DNA of 64,000 bases from contig JBBPTG010000020.1 in assembly GCA_038093975.1 (NCBI GenBank), positions 1 through 64,000 on the forward strand. The letters are read 5' to 3'. The stretch comes from Chalciporus piperatus (taxonomy: Eukaryota > Basidiomycota > Agaricomycetes > Boletales > Boletaceae). The notes beneath the pieces were generated by a model, which was given only the letters and a program-made list of their open reading frames with translations, was not told the DNA's origin and did no database searches. Positions 20,829 to 31,242 of this stretch are shown in pieces; the first letter of the stretch is position 1; the number at the start of each line of letters is the position of its first letter. The translations under genes were made by a program, and so were the position numbers.

Positions 20829-22620
20829 TTACCCCCGTATTAGAATCAAGTCATCGACGAAGATAAAAACTAGTCAAATGCTTAACCCGTAGTGACCTGG
20901 AGAACCGGTCATGTTTGCATATCCGACATCGTCGGTTGGATCATCTCCGTCATAGAGAGTGGCGTCGTCGTCATCGCGTGAATAAGTCTCACCCGAAATA
21001 CGGGTATAGAGTCATCGGCGTTGGTGGGAAAGTGATCGGCACACCTAGATAAGGCATCGGGACCGGTGAGGGATGAGCCGGGAACATGAATCATTTTCAG
21101 GTCAAAGTCAGCAAGATCGAGGAGCCAGCGGACTTGCCGGCAGTTCAGATTCTGGGGTTGGCGAAAGTAGGTCAGGTTTTTGTGATCAGTGAAGACTTGG
21201 ACAGGGAAGGGGGAGCCGTGGAGATAATGTCGCCAGGTTTTCAGTGCACAGATCACAGCGAGGAGTTCACGATCATAGATATTGTCGTTTCGTTCAGCGT
21301 CACCAAAGGACTGGGAGAGATAGGAACAGGGGTGCCAATCGCCGTTGGCGTCAGTTTGGAGGAGTATACCTCCAGAGGCAAATTTGGAGGCATCAGTTGC
21401 GATGGCGAAGGGTTTGGAAAGGTCTGGGAAGCATAGGACAGGTTTCGCCAGGAACATCTGTTTTAGACGGGCGAAGGCATCTTGGCAGGCGTTGCTCCAG
21501 TCCCATCGATGATCCTTTTTGGTCAGGTCAATCAAAGGGTGGGCGACTAAGGAGTAATTTGGGATGAAGCGTCGATAGAAGTTGGCAAAGCCAAGGAATG
21601 AGCGAACTTCTTTGACGGTAGTGGGAACGGGCCATTGAGAGATGCCATCAAGTTTGACGGGGTCCATGGCAAGCTCTCCAGGGCGGACGATCATGCCAAG
21701 ATATTCTACTTCATTTACGGCGAAGTTGCATTTTTCTAAACGAAGATGGAGATCTAGCTCTTGCATCCGTTCGAGGACTCGTTGCGTGCGAGCGGTGTGA
21801 GTAGCATCGTCGGGAGAAAAGATGAGAAGGTCGTCCATATAGATGACGAGCCACCCTTCAGCTATCATGTCTCGAAAAGAGTCGTTCATGAAGCGTTGGA
21901 AGATGGCCGGGGAGTTGTTCAGTCCGAAGAACATCACAGTCGGTTCAAAGAGACCTTTGTGGGTGAGGAAAGCAGCCTTCCACTGGTGTCCATCTTTGAT
22001 GTGGACATTGTTGTAGCCCCATCGCACATCAAACTTGGTAAAGACTTTGGCGTCTTTCAATTTGTCGACGAGATCTCCGATGAGGGGAAGTGGGTACGCA
22101 TCTCGGGTGGTATGTTCGTTGAGATACCGATAGTCTTGGCAGGGGTGGAGTTTTCCATCTTTCTTTTTGACGAAGAAGAAGGGGGATGCTTGGGGGGAAT
22201 TGGAAGGACATATCTTTCCCGTACGCAGGTTCTCTTCGAGGAAGTCTTCTGTGGCTTCAATTCTTTTCATCTGGAGATAGGGGATAAAGTTTTCCAATTT
22301 TAGGGACGAAGGATTCCTTCAGGTTAATCTCGTGGTCATAAACCTGAGATGGAGGAAGGTGACCGGCCGAGGGTTCATCGAAAACCGAGGCATATTTGGC
22401 ATATTCTTTTGGGAGGAGAGGTTTGGGTTTGGCCAGTTCGGCCGCGATTGCGAGTTCAGTAGCTCGGGTAAGGCGAGCGACAACATGATTGGGGATAAAG
22501 CGTGAACCGCAACGGATAATGCGGTTTAGAGTATGGTTTTCGTAAGCGCGGTTAAGAAAGGTGGATTCGGTTTCAGAGTCCAGGTAGTCATAGAGTTGTT
22601 TATCGACTTCCGGGGTTACG
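20829..22620 (-). pseudogene. Ty3 pol with integrase deleted, family A copy A3
   Basis: Reading leftward, the segment contains the RT ([42 protein letters not shown]), RNase H ([37 protein letters not shown]) and the linker [13 protein letters not shown] up to NADD. Then it jumps to the last codons of ORF3 (ISGETYS... in the ORF3 frame) and the 3' end. Against A2 this removes all of integrase, the chromodomain and most of ORF3, about 2.6 kb. A 4-nt insertion near 22262 shifts the frame within the RT N-terminus. The 5' end stops at 22620, where a different repeat begins, so protease and Gag are missing too. Confidence 0.87.
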
Positions 22621-24176
22621 ATGGTGGTGGGGCAAAGAGCCCGCGGCTGTGTTCGAAGTGAGCGGGTGTTGAGGTTGGTGAAAAATGCTCACCTGTCGAA
22701 GCCGGCGGGGCTGTTGAGCCAGCGCCGGCTGTGATTTCCGACTTGTGTTGAGATGTGATGGAACGTGGTGAGGCAAAGAGCCCGCGCGGCCGTGTTCGAA
22801 GTGAGTGGGTGTCGAGGTTGGTGCAAGAATACTCAAATACTCACCTGTCGAGGCCGGCGGGGCTGTTGAGGCCACGCCGGCTGTGATTTCCGAGTCGTGT
22901 TTATGGTGTGGAAAGAGGAATGTGAGTCACATTGTGAGCAAAGGCTGACAGTGACAGTGACACGGCGAGTTCAACACGGTCACGTGACCTGCTCGCGCGG
23001 ATTTTTGTCAAGTCCGAGCATTAGGACATTGGGGCTACATTTCATTAGGATTTCCTACACTAGACAACTACTGCACTTTTTGTACACTTGTGTACGCTTT
23101 TTTGTACACTTTCAATAGACTGATTACTACACTTTCCAGTACACTTGTCCTACGCTTTTTGTACACTTTATTGTACACATTTGGTACACTCAATCACAAC
23201 ACTCTTTCCCACACTTTGACTACAGTTTTAGTACGCTTTTTTGTACACTTTAGCTACACTCAATCTAGCTACACTGTCCTACTCATTTGACTATAGTTTC
23301 ACTACGCTTTTTGGTACACAGCCACACTCAATGCTAATACACTTTTGACTACACTTTCAGTACGCTTTTTTGTACACTTTAGCTACACTCAATCACAGTA
23401 CATTTTCCCACATTGCTAACTACACTTTTAGTACGCTTTTTTGCACACTTTAGCTACACTCATTTATCCTCACTCTTGACTACACTTTTATGTACACTTT
23501 AGCTACACTCTATCACAATACACTTTCCCACACTTGCAACTACACTTTCACTACGCTTTTTTGTACACTTTAGCTACACTCAATCAAATACACTTTCCCA
23601 CACTTGTAACAACACTTTCACTACGCTTTTTTGTACCCTCTAGCTACACTCAATCTAGTTACACTTTCCCACACTTGTAACTACACTTTCACTACGCTTT
23701 TTTGTACACTCTAGCTACACTCAATCAAATACACTTTCCCACACTTGTAACTACACTTTCACTACGCTTTTTTGTACACTTTAGTACACTCAATCTAGTT
23801 ACACTTTCCCACACTCTTGCCTACACTTTCACTACGCTTTTTTGTACACTTTAGCTACACTCAATCACAGTACACTTTCCCACACTTTTAACTACACTTT
23901 CACTCCACTCTTTTATACACTTGAGCTACACTCAATCCTAATACAATCTTGACTACACTTAGTACACTTTTCTGTACACTTTCTGTACACTCTACTACAA
24001 GAGTAAAATTATCTATATAATCATCATGAATTATCATAAAATATCAACTAATACATAGTCAGGGGTGGTCAAATTCCAGATAATTCATGAAATTTCAAGT
24101 TTTTTCGAAAATTTCAAGTATTAGCTGAGATTATCTACAATTCTATGCAATTATCCAGGGGAGGTTTTCCCTGATG
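22621..24176. mobile_element. Truncated non-coding element X2 (related to X1)
   Basis: No gene is present. In order: two to three copies of a roughly 140-bp GC-rich unit (22621-22900) matching the repeat block of X1 (43030-43640, inverse); a 50-bp block (22966-23015) that matches X1 42929-42978 in inverse orientation, around the palindrome ggtcacgtgacc; a 70-bp minisatellite (23040-24000); an AT-rich end finishing GGTTTTCCCTGATG, like the X1 terminus TGGTTTTTCCTGAT. The left end is missing. The right end abuts the D LTR. Confidence 0.6.
23040..24000. repeat. Minisatellite with a unit of about 70-72 bp
   Basis: About a dozen degenerate tandem copies, each with tacgcttttttgtacacttt, gctacactcaatc and cactttcccacact. 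One unit is shorter. The repeat is strongly strand-asymmetric (C- and T-rich on the plus strand). It lies inside X2. Confidence 0.85.
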
Positions 24177-24592
24177 GACTTCGCCTATCATCATGACGTC
24201 ACCCCCCCTCCGCTCGCTGTGGCCGTCTATGCCTCGTAGAGCATGGACCACGCACGCCTTGTTGTGCTATGGCCATCGCTTCAACACTCCATGCTTTGAC
24301 GACCCTTGTACTTTACATTCCTTGTCTGCTTTGACCTCGCACCAATGTGCTTAGACCCTTTTGCCTACATTTAAATACTTGTCCCTTACTTACTAGAGAG
24401 CATTGAATCAATACCCGGTTATCTGCTAAAGCCAAAAGCCCGAAGCCGAACAACGAACGACGAACGACGACGAACTTATCTTCTTACTCATTTCTCGCCC
24501 TCCTCTCTTATCACACCCTTCTGGATTTATCTCTCCGTCCCCTTCGAACTCGTATTCCCCGTTCCTGCCTTGACAGCAGCGAACGCCCCACA
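24177..24592 (+). repeat. 5' LTR of Ty3 element D (first 35 bp missing)
   Basis: This 416-bp sequence matches bases 36-448 of the 3' LTR at 34290-34737. The lost 5' end coincides with the X2 terminus at 24176. It carries the CRE-like palindrome TGACGTCA at 24194-24201. The LTR ends ccccaca, and four bases later tggagcccaccgcgagg could be the primer-binding site. Confidence 0.88.
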
Positions 24593-24688
24593 CATTGGAG
24601 CCCACCGCGAGGGGACAGGTTTGATTAGCCCCCCCTTTCATTATCTTTCACCATTCCACCAAGAACCTTCTACCACAAAAACGCTTCA

Positions 24689-27528
24689 GTGCCACCAAAG
24701 CGCGGGCGAAATTATCTAGTAGTATCAACTCCCCCCGCAAAGACCCGACTCGCATCCCGACGAGCACAGAACGTACCGAGCACTTCGCAGATAGACGACG
24801 ACCCGCAGACTGCTTCCCCGACACTTCCCGGTTCCTTCCTTTCCCCAGACACAAATATTCTCGCCGAAGCTACCGATTCCCCCCCGCTAGACGCCCCTTT
24901 ACAGTCATCGTCACCTGCAGAAAAATCCTCATCACCGATACCCATTCCCAGTCCCATTCCCAGTCCCATTCCGTCCATTTCCGTTCCCGTTCCACTCCCT
25001 GAAGCCCCTATTCCCGTCTCCACACCTTCCGTTAACTTTCAGCCCGCTATGTCTGGAGGAACGAATCCCACGAAAGGCGTCAATGCCATGCCTGGACCAG
25101 CGTCTAATAAAGCCCCGTCATTCGACGGCGAAACCTCCGAACTCAATGACTTCTTCGAGTACTTCGAGGATTTAGCTGACTCATGCTCACTCACAAGTGC
25201 CGAGAAATGCAAGTCGATTGTGCGCTATGTCGACAAAGCCACCAAGCGTTTCTGGGTAACGCTTGCAGGCTACGAAAGCCTCGACTATGCTAACTTCAAA
25301 AAGAGCATCTTGTCCCAATACCCTGGAGCAGACAAGGGTACCAGGTACACTCGACGAGACCTTGAGTTTCTTGCTGCCTCGCCGGCTAACGACGACATCT
25401 CGACGGAGACAGAGCTACTCCAATACTATCGGAAATTCCGCCCTGTCGCAGTCTGGCTCGTTGCCAAGAATAAGATTACCGAGCATGAGCGAGATCGCTA
25501 CTTCTGGCAAGGGCTCTCAGCAAGCGTCCGCCGTGCTATCGACCGACGACTGGAACTCAAGGATCCAGATTACTCCAGAGACGAGCCTACGGACTACGAG
25601 AAGGTCCTTAAAGCTGGCCGTTTCGTCTTATCAGACGACGCCTTCGACGCCGATCTCAACGATCCGATTACTGCACGCCTGAAGTCCCTTCGGGAAGGAC
25701 AGACGGCTAGCGCATCAGATAGGCGATTACGGGCCACAAGTCGTGCTCAGATGTTTGCCGAATCTGATGACGAAGGTGAATCATCGAGACGGAAGAGGGA
25801 TGCCCCGCGCGATGTACAGACCAAGCGAGTCACCTTCGACCCCAACGCACTCGCCAAGTCCCAATACGATGAAGTCGAAGAACTCGCACGCAAAATGCAC
25901 TCTCTCGACATTGCCGATGTCTCCTATTCCGCCTTCTACACTCGCTTAGTTTGCCTCGCACCTGCTGCAGCTCAAGCATGGGCGGCTCCTTCCACTAGGC
26001 AGCTTGGAAACATGAATGTGACGATACCTGGGTCCCAGCCGCGGTCGCACCTCGCCACCTTCGCGAACCTGCTCTGTTACATGTGTGGAGGAGATCACGT
26101 CCTGAGGGACTGTATGTGCGTAGATGAATATATTTGTACAGGACGAATTGTCCGCATCAATGGGTTCCTCGCATTTCCAAACGGATCTCGTATTCGCAGG
26201 CATCACGCAACGGGACATCTCAAAGACACCATTGATGACTACTACCGACAGTTTCCCGCTCCTAACGCCAATCCGACCCCCGCTGAATTCAAACGAGAAC
26301 TCCCGCCACACCTGTCTCAAGCGTCGACCAACCTCCTCATCACTCCTGACCCGGATGCCTTCCTCTTTCAGTGTACACCAGTAGCTGAGAATAACGCCAT
26401 GGTTGTCGAGACATTCGAAGAGGAGGAACCGGAAGTGTTTGCGGTCACCCGCTCCAAGTCTAAGTCCACTGCAAAGGACAACGTGAAATCATCTCCTGAG
26501 CCCTCTCGTCCAGTCAAAATGACATCTGGCACATCGACTGCCGAGGCACCGAAGGCTTCTGACGCAAAACCAACGATGGCATACACCTACGAGTCGAAAG
26601 CAGCCTCCCCCGATGCCGCTAAACGAGTATATCAATCCATCCTCAATATGCCAATGCCCAATCTCTCCGTCACCGATCTCCTTGCTATCAGTCCAGACTT
26701 GCGAAAGGAGGCTGTGGACTACTGTCGTACCCATCGAATTCCCAACATCGCTGCGACCCTTGCCACCACAATGACACCGCCGGTTCAAGTCGAACATGCG
26801 ACCCCGCTCAGAGAACTTACCGTGACTCTCAACGGCACTCATCATGAAATCGGCCTGTTGGATGACGGTTCTGAGATAGTTGTTATTCGCGAGGACGTCT
26901 GGAGGCTTCTCGGCTCACCTATCAACAACCGAATGGGAATGACGATGCAAACGGCCAATGGCGGCGAACAGCCGATGAAAGGATGTATCGAGATGTTGGA
27001 GATTGACATTGACAGGATCAAGTCTTGGGCCCATGCATATGTTGTCCCTGACGCCCCTTATCGCCTATTGCTCGGACGACCTTGGCAACGGCTCGTTCGA
27101 CTCAAGAAGCAGGAGACCGAAGATATGGTCTACGTCACAATACATGATCCCCTCGACCACGCTAATCTTCGCACCGTCCCCACCAGAGTTCGTCACATCC
27201 CCAATAAGCTCAAGCAAGAATCCTGCGCCTTCATATCCGCTCCCCATCTAGCGATCTCATCACTTACGGCAAGTTCTCTTGCAGACTTCCAGCTTCGTCA
27301 GACATTCACGTTTGATCCAGTGCGGCGGGTGCTCGCATACAAGAAAGTTGCCAATCGCGTCAAACCAGTGGCCACGACAATGCCTCAGCACGCCCACATC
27401 ATCCGTTGCTTTCCTGAGGATCCCCTTTCTTCCCTTCCCTATCTATCGACTCTACCGCCCGCCTTCGTACCAGGGCAACGACTCACTCAGGAACGTGTTG
27501 ACATGCTTGGGATCTTCAAGAATACCTT
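24689..27528 (+). CDS. Gag-protease half of Ty3 element D
   Basis: This is the N-terminal part of a single gag-pol frame. Residues 1-130 are Ser/Pro-rich with IPIPSP repeats. A capsid region follows (KAPSFDGETSELNDFFEYFEDL, FWQGLSASVRRAIDRRL), then a zinc knuckle CYMCGGDHVLRDC and the aspartic protease: LTVTLNGTHHEIGLLDDGSEIVVI with LLDDGS in place of the more common DSGA/DTGA, and YRLLLGRPW. The frame continues into RT, but foldback element E is inserted at 27529; the remaining codons to the stop at 27559 belong to E. The frame resumes in phase at 31243. Confidence 0.88.
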
Positions 27529-28430
27529 CATCAGCAAGACTGTAAAAAGTCTGAAATGACTGGAGCTTACTTGTCTGACTGGAGCCAGTCAGACCAGTGA
27601 GCCAGTAGCCAAGTGCCCCAGGCATCCAGTAGTCTCAGTCATCCAGTAACCAAGTGTTCCAGTCATCCAATAGTCTCAGTCATCCAGTAGTCCAGTGAGT
27701 CAGTGCTCCAGTGACCTCAGTAGTCTCAGTCATCCAGTCATCCAGTCACCAAGTCATTTCAGTAGTCCCAGTCATCCAGTCATTCAGTCACCAAGTCATT
27801 TCAGTAGTCCCAGTGGCCAAGTGGCCAAGTGCTCCAGTCACCCAGTCAGTTCAGTGTGGCAGTGCTCCAGTCATCCAGTCACCCAGTCAAGTCAGTGTGG
27901 CAGTGCTCCAGTCATCCAGTACTCCAGTCATCCAGTAGCCCAGTAGCCCAGTAGCCCAGTACTTCAGTAATCCAGTAGGCTAGTAACCCAGTTGACAAGT
28001 GATTTCAGTAATCCAGTAATCCAATCACTCAGTAATCCAGTAGTTCAGTAGCCCAGTAGCCCAGTTGGCAAGCAATTCCAGTAGCTCAGTAATCCAGTGA
28101 TCCAGTCAGTCACTCAGTCAGTAATCCAGTAATCCAGCAATCCAGTCAGTCAGTAATCCAGTCACTCCAATAACCCAGTAGTCCAGTTGGCAAGTGAGCT
28201 CAGTGCTCCAGCAGTCCAGCAGTCCAGTCACTCAGTCATTCAGTAGCCCAGTTGACAAGTCTGACAAGTCATTCAGTCACTCGGCACTCCAGTGCTCGAG
28301 AAATCCCCAGGTCAATTAATAAGACTAGTAGAGACAAATCTATATTAGTATATAACATTGTAAAAATTAAATTAAATTAATACAATGTATTTACAGGCAG
28401 GTCATTACAGCGAGTAGAGCAATGATATCT
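27529..28430 (+). repeat. Left inverted arm of element E
   Basis: This 902-bp arm is an inverted copy of 30298-31240. About 750 bp of it is built from degenerate 10-15-bp units such as agtcatccagt. Near 28370 it turns AT-rich (ttaaattaaattaa) and ends agagcaatgatatct. It has about 41 bp fewer than the right arm. Confidence 0.9.
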
Positions 28431-28656
28431 ACACTCATCAGCAGAGAAAGGACTTAACAGGATGGTTGTGATATACTTGGCGAGAGCGAAGCCGCCGACG
28501 AAGAGGAGTGCATGCAGCACAGATGGTCGAGGTAGTGGGCCTGTTAGATGAGAGTGGGAGAAAGAAGCAGCTGAAGACCTGAAGAGAGCGGTCATTGGAG
28601 GGCTCAACAGTCTCAATGGGGACGTACTATTAGTATCCACCGAGAAGAGTGGTGAT

Positions 28657-28951
28657 CGTCGTCTCGTTGGCGAGGGCAATGGCCGAGTTGACAGGGCCCT
28701 CACCACCCCTTGGCGTGAACATGAAGTTCGCGACTGTCAACGAGGTCAGTTTTCATTCCGAAAATGTAGGACAGGGAAGAGCTCACCAAGTAGACCGAGC
28801 AAAGGGTCGTCTCGTTGGCGAGGGCAATGGCCGAGTTCAAGTTGACAAGGCCCTTACCGCCCACCTTGGCGTGAATGTGAAGTTTGCGGCTGTACGAGGT
28901 CAGCTTTCATTACGGAAATGTAGGACGGGGAAGCCCTCACCAAGTAGACCG
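28657..28951. repeat. Two tandem units of about 148 bp inside E
   Basis: Two copies of a unit containing cgtctcgttggcgagggcaa and ending ctcaccaagtagaccgag lie side by side (about 28657-28797 and 28806-28951). No coding function was recognised. Confidence 0.75.
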
Positions 28952-29308
28952 AGCGAAGGAAGTGATTGAGCTGGACTGACCAACGACGACACCGAGAATG
29001 TGAGGTGTTACTTCGAGGAGTGGCTTGGAGTGAAGGCAACGGGTCTTGCAGCCTGAGTGGGAGCGAGCGGCGTGTTCTACTTGCTTGAGCTTGTTGGGAC
29101 CGAACAATTCAATCCGGCGAGTCGACGACGAGCAACGTTGTTGTTCAAGGAGCGAGGACGTTTGGACTTCAGCTGGAATATTATGTAAGCTCTTGGTAAG
29201 TTCACCGTACGTCACACCACAATTCCCACAGCCCAACTTTCGACCCCCCTCAACTTTCGACCAAAGAAGCTGTCGTCCTCCTCAAGAGCCCTTAATGCCC
29301 ACGCCCAC

Positions 29309-29825
29309 GTACTCTCGCAAACGCCGTGCAGGAAAAGGAAAGGTGCGCCCTGGCCCGTCATCATCTTCTTTCGACTTGACTCAATGGCGGTGAGCTTTCC
29401 TCCGACGGCCCTCTGGGAGGCACTCGCAGCGTGGCACACACTCGCCCTCGTCCGTTCATAGCATCCCTTATGCACCCGTTCCCCGCTCCCACCATCGTAC
29501 TCTCGCAAATGCCGTGCAGGAAAAGGAAAGGTGCGCCCTGACCCATCATCATCATCATCTTCTCCTCGACTTGACTCAATGGCGGTGAGCTTTCCTCCGA
29601 CGGCCCTCTGGGAGGCACTCGCAGCGTGGCACACACTCGCCCTCGTCCGTTCATAGCGTCCCTTATGCACCCGTTCCCCGCTCCCACCATTTCAACCCAA
29701 TCACTCCTCCTGCCACTCGTTCTATGGCCACACACTCGCCCTCGTCCGTTCATAGCGTCCCTTATGCACCCGTTCCCCGCTCCCACCATTTCAACCCAAT
29801 CACTCCTCCTGCCACTCGTTCTGTG
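29309..29825. repeat. Direct repeats of 188-194 bp and about 98 bp inside E
   Basis: Units at 29309-29496 and 29497-29690 both begin gtactctcgcaaa and end ccgctcccaccat. They are followed by repeats of about 98 bp beginning ttcaacccaatcactcctcc. Further diverged copies continue to about 30060. The long open frames on both strands here follow from the repetition. Confidence 0.8.
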
Positions 29826-30297
29826 GCAAAGACGCCGAGACGCCAGTCTCGCAACAACGATGACGACGACGACGGGCACACAGACTCACTCGCCCGTTCA
29901 CAGCGCCCCTTATGCATCCGTTCTTTGCTCCCACTGGCACCGTTTCAACCCAATTGCTCCCTGCCACTCGTTCTGTGGCAAAGACGCCGAGGCACAGATT
30001 CCCTCGCCCGTTCACGGCGCCCCTTATGCATCCGTTCACAGCGCCCCTTATGCATCCGTTCCGATGATGACGACGGGCACACACTCCCTCGTCCGTTACC
30101 ACCGGACACACAACCGATGTGCCCGCCGCCCTCCCTGCCCCGCAAACGCCGTGTATAAAAAAAATGGTACGCAACCGCCGTGATCCTCTCAGTCGAACGG
30201 CGACCACTAATGCCCAGACTTGCAGGTGTGCTGCTATCCTCTTTGCTGGTGTTGTCACTCTCGCCAAGTAGGTCGCAACAATCCCGTAAAGCAGTTT

Positions 30298-31240
30298 AGA
30301 TATCATTGCTCTACTCGCTGTAATGACCTGCCTGTAAATACATTGTATTAATTTAATTTAATTTTTACAATGTTATATACTAATATAGATTTGTCTCTAC
30401 TAGTCTTATTAATTGACCTGGGGATTTCTCGAGCACTGGAGTGCCGAGTGACTGAATGACTTGTCAGACTTGTCAACTGGGCTACTGAATGACTGAGTGA
30501 CTGGACTGCTGGACTGCTGGAGCACTGAGCTCACTTGCCAACTGGACTACTGGGTTATTGGAGTGACTGGATTACTGACTGACTGGATTGCTGGATTACT
30601 GGATTACTGACTGAGTGACTGACTGGATCACTGGATTACTGAGCTACTGGAATTGCTTGCCAACTGGGCTACTGGGCTACTGAACTACTGGATTACTGAG
30701 TGATTGGATTACTGGATTACTGAAATCACTTGTCAACTGGGTTACTAGCCTACTGGATTACTGAAGTACTGGGCTACTGGGCTACTGGGCTACTGGATGA
30801 CTGGAGCACTGGATGACTAGAGCACTGCCACACTGACTTGACTGGGTGACTGGATGACTGGAGCACTGCCACACTGACTTGACTGGGTGACTGGATGACT
30901 GGAGCACTGCCACACTGAACTGACTGGGTGACTGGAGCACTTGGCCACTTGGCCACTGGGACTACTGAAATGACTTGGTGACTGAATGACTGGATGACTG
31001 GGACTACTGAAATGACTTGGTGACTGGATGACTGGATGACTGAGACTACTGAGGTCACTGGAGCACTGACTCACTGGACTACTGGATGACTGAGACTATT
31101 GGATGACTGGAACACTTGATTACTGGATGACTGAGACTACTGGATGCCTGGGGCACTTGGCTACTGGCTCACTGGTCTGACTGGCTCCAGTCAGACAAGT
31201 AAGCTCCAGTCATTTCAGACTTTTTACAGTCTTGCTGATG
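30298..31240 (-). repeat. Right inverted arm of element E
   Basis: This 943-bp arm is the inverse of 27529-28430, with one extra unit of about 41 bp around 30800-30840 (agcactgccacactgacttg). Identity elsewhere is very high by eye. It ends CTTGCTGATG next to the D pol frame. Confidence 0.9.
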
Positions 31241-31242
31241 TT

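Larger units (their letters stand above)
27529..31240. mobile_element. Foldback-like element E with 0.9-kb inverted arms
   Basis: This 3.7-kb insertion lies between the protease and RT of element D. Its ends are exact inverted repeats CATCAGCAAGACTGTAAAAA. The arms extend over 27529-28430 and 30298-31240 and consist of short degenerate cCAGTnn-type repeats, as in Foldback elements. The target duplication is short: TT (27527-27528 and 31241-31242), or TTC if the terminus is drawn one base later. The 1.87-kb centre is made of direct repeats and has no recognisable transposase. It is therefore probably non-autonomous. Confidence 0.85.

Noticed and set aside
27695..27946. Open frames in the arms of E (also 30774-31074)
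   Set aside because: They consist only of the short CAGT-type repeat translated (HPVIQSPSH-like) and are mirrored in both arms; no protein features.
29361..30306. Overlapping open frames on both strands in the centre of E
   Set aside because: They arise from tandem repetition of GC-rich units; the same words recur in different frames and no domain is seen.
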